DNA of 12,315 nucleotides from Chloroflexota bacterium. GTDB lineage: Bacteria; Chloroflexota; UBA11872; VXOZ01. The position numbers and the translations under genes are program-made. Below the pieces are notes generated by a model. The model saw only the letters and a program-made list of their open reading frames with translations. It had not been told where the DNA came from and made no database searches. Below, in pieces: positions 6,597 to 12,315 of the stretch (its first letter is position 1; every line of letters starts with the position of its first letter). Location: positions 1-12,315 of the forward strand of contig VXOZ01000172.1 of the NCBI GenBank assembly GCA_009839775.1. Direction: 5' to 3'.

Positions 6597-8704
6597 GCGA
6601 GGCAAGATTTCGGCTGGGCGTGGACATTGGCGGCACGTTTACCGACGCCACCTTGGTCGATGAGAGCACCGGCCAAGTGTGGAACGCTAAAGTCTCCTCC
6701 ACACCGGGCGACCCGTCGCAGGGCTTTCTCACCGTCACGCAACAGATCCTCGACCGCGCCGCGTTGGCTCCGGAGACCTTGCGCTACGTTATACATGCCA
6801 CGACCGTAGCTACCAACGCCATCATCGAAGGAAAAGTCGCTCCCACGGCGCTCATCACAACAGAGGGCTTTCGCGACATCCTGGAGATCGCGCGGCAAAT
6901 TCGCCCGTCGCTCTATGACACGCAATTTGAGAAACCCACACCCCTCGTGCCGCGCGACCGCTGCTTCGGCGTGCGTGAACGGTTGGACGCCAACGGTAGA
7001 GTCGTTACGCCCTTGGAGGAATCCGCCGTTCCACACATTGCCTCCATCATACGGGAGGCCGGGATAGAGTCCGTTGCCGTCTGCTTCTTGCATTCGTATC
7101 TCAATGCGCAGCACGAGCAGCGAGCGGGAGAGATCCTGCGGGCTCACGAGCCGGACATTGCCATTTCCCTGTCATCAGAAGTTGCGCCGGAAATCCGCGA
7201 GTACTTTCGTGCCAGCACGACAGTCATCAATGCTGCCCTAAGGCCCATAGTCTCGCGGTATCTGGAAAATATCGAAACCCGACTCCGCTCGCAGGGCATA
7301 TCATCGGAACTGCTCGTCATGCAGAGCAGTGGCGGGCTCATGACGTTTGGGGACGCCCGCCGCCGGCCGGTTTTCATGGTAGAATCCGGGCCGGCTGCCG
7401 GTGTCATCACTGCGGCGCACCTCGGGGAGTCGTTGGGCCATCACAACGTCATCTCATTCGACATGGGCGGCACGACCGCCAAGGTCGGCTTGGTGCAAGA
7501 CGGCACGCCGCGCATTACCAAAGACTACGAGGTGGGTTCCGTGGCCCAGCCGGGCAGCGGCGGCTTCCGGGCAGGAGGCTATCCAATTCGGACACCCGTT
7601 ATCGATCTGGTAGAAATCGGCGCCGGCGGCGGCTCTATCGCGTGGATCGACCCCGGCGGCGTCCTGCGCGTGGGACCCCGGAGCGCGGGGGCTGATCCCG
7701 GTCCGGCTTGCTACGGTCAAGGCGGCACTGAACCAACGGTCACCGACGCAAATCTGGTCCTGGGCCGTCTCAACCCCGGCTACCTATTGGGTGGAGACCT
7801 CACGTTGGAAAGCACGCTCGCGCATGCGGCAATTGAGGAACACATTGCCAAGCCGCTGGGTTTAGATGTGGTCAGGGCCGCGCATAGCATTGTCGAAATC
7901 GCCAACGTGGCGATGATCAACGCGCTGCGCCTTGTCTCAGTGCAACGCGGCCATGATCCCCGCGAGTTTGCGCTCACCGCCTTTGGCGGGGCCGGGCCGC
8001 TGCATGCCAACCGTCTGGCGCACGAGATGAACATACCGGCTACTGTCATTCCCACGAGCCCGGGTACGGCCTCCGCGCTGGGTCTCCTGGTCACCGACAT
8101 CACCTACGACTACGCCACTACGCTCATCGAACGTGTCGACCGCCTCGAACCGAGAGCGGTAGCGGATGTCTTCACGGATCTCAGGCAGCAAGGTACCGCA
8201 GCCCTTGCAGCCGCGGGCGTCGCAACAGCCGACATGGCCTTCGTCCAGCACGTCGACTTGCGCTACGTCGGACAGAGCTACGAGCTTACGCTGCCGTATC
8301 CCGATGGCGAGGCGACCGGCGTTGACTTTGGTGATCTCTTGCATGAGTTCCACGGAGAGCACAATCGCGTGTACGGCCATAGCGTGCCTGGTGAGCCGGT
8401 CGAGACCGTGAACTTGCGGCTCACGGCGCTCGGCACCATTGTGAAACCACCACTCTTGGAGAAGAGCGGCGCTGAGCATGATCTCCGCGCAGCGCAGCGG
8501 GACAGTCGTCCGGTGTACTTCGGCGAGGTGGATGAGTTCGTGGACTGCCCCATCTATGATCGCTACCGATTAAGCGCTGGGACAGAGGTGCCCGGCCCCG
8601 CGATCGTGGAAGAATACGATTCTACGACCGTGATTCATCCGGGATACTACGCAGCGGTGGATCAATACGGTACACTACTGATAACTCGGGCAGCGAATAC
8701 GTAA
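6593..8704 (+). CDS. hyuA: Hydantoinase A / oxoprolinase family protein, ATP-binding subunit
   Basis: The 703-residue HyuA subunit provides ATP-dependent activation of the cyclic amide. The N-terminal domain opens with LGVDIGGTFTDATLVD (DIGGTFTD at 11-18), an actin/hexokinase-like phosphate loop. The second ATPase domain carries SFDMGGTTAKVGLV (D290 to K297), followed by EIGAGGGSIAWID, GPRSAGADPGPACYG and LTAFGGAGPLHANRLA (around residues 461-475), all diagnostic of hydantoinase A. The C-terminal part (LRYVGQSYEL, GHSVPGEPVETVNLR, PAIVEEYDSTTVIHPG) matches the usual C-terminal region. GTG 6593 is preceded by AGGAG (6581-6585) with 7-base spacing and overlaps the hyuB stop by four bases. The length is normal for a separate A subunit, whereas eukaryotic oxoprolinase fuses A and B. 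Substrate is inferred only from context. Confidence 0.92.
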   Translation: MSEARFRLGVDIGGTFTDATLVDESTGQVWNAKVSSTPGDPSQGFLTVTQQILDRAALAPETLRYVIHATTVATNAIIEGKVAPTALITTEGFRDILEIARQIRPSLYDTQFEKPTPLVPRDRCFGVRERLDANGRVVTPLEESAVPHIASIIREAGIESVAVCFLHSYLNAQHEQRAGEILRAHEPDIAISLSSEVAPEIREYFRASTTVINAALRPIVSRYLENIETRLRSQGISSELLVMQSSGGLMTFGDARRRPVFMVESGPAAGVITAAHLGESLGHHNVISFDMGGTTAKVGLVQDGTPRITKDYEVGSVAQPGSGGFRAGGYPIRTPVIDLVEIGAGGGSIAWIDPGGVLRVGPRSAGADPGPACYGQGGTEPTVTDANLVLGRLNPGYLLGGDLTLESTLAHAAIEEHIAKPLGLDVVRAAHSIVEIANVAMINALRLVSVQRGHDPREFALTAFGGAGPLHANRLAHEMNIPATVIPTSPGTASALGLLVTDITYDYATTLIERVDRLEPRAVADVFTDLRQQGTAALAAAGVATADMAFVQHVDLRYVGQSYELTLPYPDGEATGVDFGDLLHEFHGEHNRVYGHSVPGEPVETVNLRLTALGTIVKPPLLEKSGAEHDLRAAQRDSRPVYFGEVDEFVDCPIYDRYRLSAGTEVPGPAIVEEYDSTTVIHPGYYAAVDQYGTLLITRAANT

Positions 8705-8770
8705 TCGGAGACGGGCCTGGCTCTAAGAAAGACCGCCTGGCGCGTCGCTCCGACGGAAGAAGGGAAACAG

Positions 8771-9949
8771 ATGGCTGAGACCGCTGACGTTGTCGTCGTA
8801 GGTGGTGGCAGCACCGGTACGAGTATTGCCTGGCAGCTTGCCAAGATGGGCGCCGGCCGGGTGGTCCTGCTCGAACGTCGCGGCCTCGCGGCCCAAGCCA
8901 CCGGTGTTACCGCTGGAATTGTGCGCACGCACTATACCCACGAGACGCTGGCGCGCATGGCTCTCCGTGCGCGGCAGGTGTTTGAGAACTTCGATGAGGT
9001 AGTTGGCGGAGACGCGGGTTTTCGCCAGACCGGCTTCCTCGCGCTGCTGGGACCGGATGATTTCGAGACGGTAGCGGCAAACGTCGCCATGCACCGCGAC
9101 CTCGGCATCAATACGTACATACTTTCGCCTGACGAGATTCGCGAAGTAGAGCCACGTTTGGCCTTGTTCGGCATCGGCGCGGCGGCCTGGGAACCGGAAT
9201 CGGGGTATGCCGACCCTGTGCGCACGACGCTCAGCTTTGCTAATGCGGCGCGACGCCACGGTGCTGAACTGTGCGTGGGCGTGGGGGCCGCACGGCTGGT
9301 TGCCGACGCAAGCGGCATAACCGGGGTTGAGACAAACGCAGGGCGCATTGCTACACGCTCCGTCATCGTGGCCAACGGCTTCTCGTCCCGCGGTCTCGTC
9401 GCGCCCCTTGGCATCGAGTTGCCCCTCACTCCCATACGGCATGCCGTGGCGCTCATGCAACGGGCCGATCACTTTGGAAAGTCCCACCCAATAATCTCTG
9501 ACCGCGTACTGGGAAGCTACTACCGCCCCCGCGAGGACGGACACACGATGGTCGGCAAGACCGCTCCCTACGACGGCGAGGAAGATCCGCACGTGGACGA
9601 CTCTCCTGCCGCAAGTCCGGACGTGCTGCAGACCCTTGCCGGACGCTATCGGCGTCGCTTCCCTAATCAAGGAGCGCCCGCGGTAAATGCTACGACATCC
9701 GGCCTCTACGACTGTTCGCCGGACCTTCAGCCGCTGCTTGGCGCGGTGCCTGACGTAGCGGGCTTGCACCTGGCCGTGGGGCTGAGCGGTCATGGCTTCA
9801 AGCTCAGTCCCATTTTCAGCCAGATGCTGGCTGAGCAATTGCTGACAGGCGAAAGTACACAGTTTGACATTACACTGTTCAGTCCGGCACGCTTTATCCA
9901 AGAACGGCGCATCGTGCCGCAGCACGCGTATTCGGTTTCGACACTTTAG
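8771..9949 (+). CDS. FAD-dependent oxidoreductase, DAO family (sarcosine/glycine oxidase-like)
   Basis: The 392-residue flavoprotein has an N-terminal Rossmann motif DVVVVGGGSTGTSIAWQLA (GGGSTG at 11-16) and the acidic end LLERRGLAAQATGVTAGIVRTHYTHE. It also has the DAO-family C-terminal segments GLYDCSPDLQPLLG (from residue 311) and AVGLSGHGFKLSP (H341-G-F-K344). Such enzymes oxidise secondary or primary amines of small amino acids (sarcosine, glycine, dimethylglycine), releasing a carbonyl product. In monomeric sarcosine oxidase a Cys two residues before the YT holds FAD covalently; the aligned residue here is G311, so FAD is probably non-covalent. It lies 66 bases after hyuA with AGGG before ATG 8771, suggesting the same operon. 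This makes an amine product of the hydantoinase, such as sarcosine, an attractive substrate. A dehydrogenase role is equally possible. Confidence 0.85.
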   Translation: MAETADVVVVGGGSTGTSIAWQLAKMGAGRVVLLERRGLAAQATGVTAGIVRTHYTHETLARMALRARQVFENFDEVVGGDAGFRQTGFLALLGPDDFETVAANVAMHRDLGINTYILSPDEIREVEPRLALFGIGAAAWEPESGYADPVRTTLSFANAARRHGAELCVGVGAARLVADASGITGVETNAGRIATRSVIVANGFSSRGLVAPLGIELPLTPIRHAVALMQRADHFGKSHPIISDRVLGSYYRPREDGHTMVGKTAPYDGEEDPHVDDSPAASPDVLQTLAGRYRRRFPNQGAPAVNATTSGLYDCSPDLQPLLGAVPDVAGLHLAVGLSGHGFKLSPIFSQMLAEQLLTGESTQFDITLFSPARFIQERRIVPQHAYSVSTL

Positions 9950-10026
9950 AAAGCACCCAATAGAACGCGCGAGTTTCCGAGAGGCGCAATTTCCCATCTA
10001 AGAATTCAGCGGGCAGAGCTTTGAGA

Positions 10027-10105
10027 AAGGAGGGCGATGGAGTGTTCAAACAAGCGCCCGCGAGAGGCCAAAAGTGATGTAGTCCGAGTGTGTCCGGCAG
10101 CGTGA
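10027..10105 (+). other. Strong orphan Shine-Dalgarno with two possible micro-ORFs (candidate leader peptide)
   Basis: A perfect AAGGAGG lies at 10027-10033, about 110 bases before the real start of the binding-protein gene. Two short frames follow it: ATG 10037 (22 residues, stop 10103-10105, only 3 bases from the Shine-Dalgarno) and GTG 10042 (11 residues beginning with the codons for V/M-F-K-Q, 8-base spacing, stop 10075-10077). Neither resembles anything I know. It could be a translated leader of the transporter gene or a chance match. Confidence 0.25.
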
Positions 10106-10114
10106 CCGGCACAC
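10090..10114 (+). promoter_or_regulatory. 5'-UTR stem-loop upstream of the binding-protein gene
   Basis: GTGTCCGG (10090-10097) pairs with CCGG-C-ACAC (10106-10114): 8 bp with one bulged C and an 8-base loop. It lies about 30 bases before the start codon and just upstream of the Shine-Dalgarno, and it contains the upstream in-frame GTG 10090. It may stabilise the mRNA 5' end or modulate translation. The base pairing is visible; the function is inferred. Confidence 0.3.
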
Positions 10115-10128
10115 GAAAAGGAGACCAC

Positions 10129-10134
10129 GGGAGG
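10129..10134 (+). promoter_or_regulatory. Ribosome binding site deciding the ATG 10144 start
   Basis: GGGAGG sits 9 bases before ATG 10144. The alternative in-frame GTG at 10090 has no comparable site and would add 18 hydrophilic residues in front of a complete Tat lipoprotein signal. ATG 10144 is therefore chosen. Confidence 0.8.
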
Positions 10135-10143
10135 TCACAAGCA

Positions 10144-11520
10144 ATGTCTAGAGGCAGTGGATTTACAACTCGACGGCGTTTCCTGGCCGGCGTTGCCGGT
10201 CTGACCGGGGCCGCCATCGCCGCGGCCTGCGGCACCGTGCCAGTTGCGGATAGCGGCGAGATGATGGAGGAGAAGGAGGCGCCCAAGGAAGCGGAAGCAG
10301 CGCCAGAGGCGGAAGTCGTAGAAGTCGTGTGGGCCTGCTACGACCTGCAGGAGCATCGCAATAAGACCCTGCGGGAGATGGCGGAAGTCTGCAACAACTC
10401 CTTGGAGAACATTGAGACCAAACTTGAGATCGTCACTGAGAACTTCCTAGAGAAGATCCGCACCGAGTTCGTCGCCGGCACCACCACGTACGACATTGTC
10501 GTGAACCAGATTAACTGGGTGCAGGCTGGCGCGCGCCAGGGCATGTTCCTGCCTATCAGCGACTACATGAAGCGAGACGGCGTATCCCGCGATGACTACC
10601 TTGACTCCTCTTCCTGGGACGTCAACGGCGTCATGTACGGCTTGGCCTTCCTCGGCGGCGGCGACGCCATCTACTTCAACAAGGAAATCTTCGACAACGA
10701 GGGCGTCCCGTACCCGGAGTTGGGCACGACGTTAGATCAGTTGCTGGATGGCGCGACCCAGATGACGAAGCAAACCGGAGACCAAACTACCCAGTGGGGC
10801 TATAACTTCGGCTATGCCTCCTTGGAGGTTAACCTGGGCAGCTTCGTGCTCGACCATGGCGGTCAAGTGCTCAATGAAGCCCGCGATCAAGCCCTCTACG
10901 GCGAGGACCAGAATGCTATCGCCGGCGCTCAGATGTATGTGGACATGATCCTCAAGCATCGGGTGGTGCCCTGGGGCGAAGAGCGTTCTGAGTTGCGCAA
11001 GGAAGGCGGCGGCGGGCGTCACATCGGCACCGGCAAGTTCGCCATGTCGCAGATTACGCTGATTCCGCTCAAAGGCGCCTATGAGGTGCTCGGCGACCGG
11101 CTGGGCATCGCCCCGCTCGGCACCGGGCCCGCGGGCACCCGCAGCCCGGCCACCGGCAGCAACGCCTGGAGCATCATGGCGCTCACCGAGGTTCCCGACG
11201 AGGCCTGGGAGGTCTTCCACGTTCTGTCCCAGAAGGAAGCGCAAGACCTCTACGCCGTGCACGCATTTCCGGGTCTCTTTGCATCGGCCAACGTGTTCCT
11301 GGACAACTACCCGGGCATGGACTGGGACATCGTCTTGGATCACTGGCGGGATGATGGACGCGACTTCTTCCTGACGCCGGAAACCGGCGAATTCTGGACG
11401 ACCGCAAACCAGCATCTCCAGCCGATGTACACCGGCGAGAGCACCGTTCAGGAGGCGATGAAAACGTCCGCCGACGCTGTTAACGAACTCTTCGCGCAGC
11501 GCCCGGACGACTGGAACTAG
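10144..11520 (+). CDS. ABC transporter extracellular solute-binding lipoprotein (family 1), Tat-exported
   Basis: The 458-residue protein captures a solute outside the membrane for an ABC importer. From ATG 10144 it begins with a twin-arginine signal (TTRRRFLAG, residues 8-16), a hydrophobic stretch and the lipobox AAAC with the lipidated Cys at residue 29. An acidic Glu/Ala-rich linker follows (about residues 37-56), as is common in Chloroflexota lipoproteins. The mature part fits the family 1 (SBP_bac_1, sugar-type) fold: FVAGTTTYDIVV, GVMYGLAFLGGGDAIYFNKEIF, GTGKFAMSQIT, IAPLGTGPAG and TGSNAWSIMALTEVPDEAWEV. It is alone: no permease or ATPase gene follows within the window. The upstream catabolic cluster hints at import of its substrate, but family 1 proteins usually bind sugars or polyols, so the ligand is open. 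A strong hairpin follows the stop. Confidence 0.88.
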   Translation: MSRGSGFTTRRRFLAGVAGLTGAAIAAACGTVPVADSGEMMEEKEAPKEAEAAPEAEVVEVVWACYDLQEHRNKTLREMAEVCNNSLENIETKLEIVTENFLEKIRTEFVAGTTTYDIVVNQINWVQAGARQGMFLPISDYMKRDGVSRDDYLDSSSWDVNGVMYGLAFLGGGDAIYFNKEIFDNEGVPYPELGTTLDQLLDGATQMTKQTGDQTTQWGYNFGYASLEVNLGSFVLDHGGQVLNEARDQALYGEDQNAIAGAQMYVDMILKHRVVPWGEERSELRKEGGGGRHIGTGKFAMSQITLIPLKGAYEVLGDRLGIAPLGTGPAGTRSPATGSNAWSIMALTEVPDEAWEVFHVLSQKEAQDLYAVHAFPGLFASANVFLDNYPGMDWDIVLDHWRDDGRDFFLTPETGEFWTTANQHLQPMYTGESTVQEAMKTSADAVNELFAQRPDDWN

Positions 11521-11530
11521 GCGCTTTGGT

Positions 11531-11558
11531 AGAGGGGTGCGCCGAGGCGTATCCCTCT
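11531..11558 (+). terminator. Stem-loop after the binding-protein gene (terminator or mRNA 3' stabiliser)
   Basis: Bases 11531-11542 pair with 11547-11558 in a 12-bp stem (two G-U pairs) closed by a CGAG tetraloop, starting 10 bases after the stop codon. There is no T-tract, so a classical Rho-independent terminator is not fully supported. Hairpins at this place often protect abundant binding-protein mRNAs from 3' decay. Confidence 0.5.
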
Positions 11559-11576
11559 GCTTCGTACTCCGCGGTA

Positions 11577-11597
11577 GCGCAGGTTTGAAACCTGCGC
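11577..11597. repeat. Perfect 21-base palindrome, copy 1
   Basis: The arms GCGCAGGTTT and AAACCTGCGC flank a single central G, giving a 10-bp perfect inverted repeat. It is identical to the copy at 11805-11825, 228 bases downstream. Upstream it is extended by GGTA (11573-11576), which has no matching TACC on its right side. Confidence 0.75.
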
Positions 11598-11629
11598 CCA
11601 CTGACCGGAGCCCAGAAGGCGCCTCATTC

Positions 11630-11693
11630 CGTCACTCCGGCGCAGAGCTTGCCCCGTACTTGGTGCGGGGCGAGCGTGCGCGGGAATAATGGA
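11630..11693 (+). repeat. REP-like palindromic repeat, second copy of the rfaE2-end family
   Basis: Bases 11647-11659 pair with 11663-11675 in a 13-bp stem (two G-U pairs) with a TTG loop. The right side (11665-11687, GCGGGGCGAGC then CGCGGGAAT) matches bases 2519-2542 of the repeat at the rfaE2 end with one G fewer and small changes in the middle. The left end GTCACTCCGGCG (11631-11642) looks like a diverged GTCATTCCCGCG. Confidence 0.6.
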
Positions 11694-11804
11694 GTCTGTC
11701 TTGCTTTCTATGGTGACGACGGGCTATGCGCTGGCTGCGTTCACGGCAGTAACGGTGCCGGGGTCGGGCTACTTGCATAGCAAAACCCGATGCAGACCTA
11801 GCGA

Positions 11805-11825
11805 GCGCAGGTTTGAAACCTGCGC
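11805..11825. repeat. Perfect 21-base palindrome, copy 2
   Basis: It has the same sequence as copy 1: arms GCGCAGGTTT and AAACCTGCGC around a central G. Here the right side continues with TACC (11826-11829) while the left lacks GGTA, so the full ancestral unit was probably longer and symmetric. It ends 33 bases before the start of the NIF3-like gene. Confidence 0.75.
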
Positions 11826-11858
11826 TACCATGACTTTCTACCTAACCGGAGCACATCC

Positions 11859-12315
11859 ATGACCGTCCGCGAACTCTATGAAGCCGCCATAGAACTCGGC
11901 ATCGCCCTTGATCCCCGTAGCCAGGAGACCCTTGACGCTGAACTCGCGCGGCGCAAGGAGGAATTCGAGGCTCTGCCGGAGTGGAAGAAACCCTATTTCG
12001 ATCACGAGCGGCTGCGCAATCCTTACGGCGACGTGCGCATCGTCAACGGGCCGGAAGATGCTGAAGTTTTTACGGCGCTCGCGGGCATCAACATCGGCAC
12101 GGACGAATTCCTCATTGCCGACCGCCTAAAAGACAAGGGCGTGCCGCTTGACGCCATCATTGCCCACCACACCAGCGGCACCGGCATCGGCCGCTCGCAC
12201 ATCGACGACATCACACTCATCAACATCGACATCTTTGTCCGTGAGGGCGTGCCGCGCAAAGAAGCGGAGAAAGTCTTACTGCCTTGGATCGATGAGTGGC
12301 GCACCGGCTCCGACG
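11859..12315 (+). CDS. NIF3-like family protein, 3'-partial
   Basis: The frame is open from ATG 11859 to the window edge (152 codons). It begins MTVRELYEAAIELGIALDPR, then an Arg/Lys/Glu-rich helix (ARRKEEFEALPEWKKPYFD), LRNPYGDVRIVNG, AGINIGTDEFLIADRLKDKG and DAIIAHHTSG. This layout resembles the bacterial proteins annotated as NGG1p-interacting factor NIF3, which share an N-terminal helical segment, the NPY-D-RI-G motif and the metal-binding HH pair of the NIF3/DUF34 fold. The biochemical role of the family is not settled. GGAG at 11848-11851 with 7-base spacing supports the start. The C-terminal half is outside the window. I recognise the family from memory with moderate certainty; what follows the HH pair (GTGIGRSHIDDITLINIDIF) is less typical. 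Confidence 0.65.
   Translation, partial: MTVRELYEAAIELGIALDPRSQETLDAELARRKEEFEALPEWKKPYFDHERLRNPYGDVRIVNGPEDAEVFTALAGINIGTDEFLIADRLKDKGVPLDAIIAHHTSGTGIGRSHIDDITLINIDIFVREGVPRKEAEKVLLPWIDEWRTGSD

Larger units (their letters stand above)
11521..11858. other. 338-base intergenic region rich in inverted repeats
   Basis: The gap holds, in order, the stem-loop at 11531-11558, a perfect palindrome (11577-11597), a REP-like element (about 11630-11693), an unassigned stretch (11698-11800) and a second copy of the palindrome (11805-11825). The unassigned stretch has only a weak 7-base inverted repeat, GCTATGC at 11723-11729 and GCATAGC at 11775-11781. No convincing gene, tRNA or promoter is seen. The next gene's Shine-Dalgarno (GGAG, 11848-11851) ends the region. 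Confidence 0.6.

Noticed and set aside
4821..8704. Acetone carboxylase alpha/beta assignment for hyuB/hyuA
   Set aside because: No gamma subunit gene is nearby and the neighbouring DAO oxidase fits a hydantoinase or oxoprolinase role better; not fully excluded.
10090..10143. GTG 10090 as the start of the binding-protein gene
   Set aside because: ATG 10144 has a much better Shine-Dalgarno and gives a standard Tat lipoprotein signal; the extra 18 residues would precede it.
11698..11804. Possible tRNA or small RNA in the gap
   Set aside because: No cloverleaf arms or conserved tRNA positions can be found; only a weak 7-base inverted repeat is present.
11577..11825. CRISPR array
   Set aside because: Only two copies of a short palindrome separated by 228 bases, with no regular spacers and no cas genes.

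Overview
The window is about 12.3 kb of GC-rich bacterial chromosome with every recognisable gene on the + strand. Several starts are GTG, Shine-Dalgarno sites are clear, and the solute-binding lipoprotein has a twin-arginine signal, an Ala-Ala-Ala-Cys lipobox and a Glu/Ala-rich linker. Diverse palindromic intergenic repeats are present. Together these suggest an uncultivated Chloroflexota-type bacterium (for example SAR202, Caldilineae or Dehalococcoidia relatives, perhaps marine or sponge-associated). This assignment is an inference from style; no rRNA or other phylogenetic marker is present to prove it.

Bases 3-3047 hold a tightly spaced sugar-kinase and nucleotide block. It contains a ribokinase (5' end cut by the window edge), an RfaE1-type heptose-7-phosphate kinase, an RfaE2-type heptose-1-phosphate adenylyltransferase and a nucleoside diphosphate kinase. 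The two RfaE proteins are separate versions of the two halves of HldE and would catalyse two steps toward an ADP-activated heptose. Two repeat elements sit exactly at the rfaE1 and rfaE2 stop codons. The rfaE2 repeat encodes the last 14 residues and the stop.

Bases 3153-4565 encode a sulfatase-fold hydrolase in which the formylglycine Cys is Thr. A nested inverted repeat follows in the 255-base gap.

Bases 4821-9949 form a catabolic cluster: hydantoinase B (hyuB), hydantoinase A (hyuA, overlapping hyuB by 4 bases) and a DAO-family FAD oxidoreductase resembling sarcosine or glycine oxidases. This set fits breakdown of N-methylhydantoin, creatinine-type or related cyclic amides, but the N-carbamoylsarcosine amidohydrolase step is not in the window.

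Bases 10144-11520 encode an ABC-transporter solute-binding lipoprotein with no permease genes beside it. It is followed by a strong stem-loop and a 338-base gap carrying three more repeat elements. From 11859 to the right edge runs an open, 3'-truncated gene resembling NIF3-family proteins.

I see no CRISPR array, tRNA, rRNA, transposase, phage gene or recognisable defence system. The most unusual points are the Thr-for-Cys sulfatase homologue, the hydantoinase plus sarcosine-oxidase-like cluster, and the repeats embedded in gene ends.
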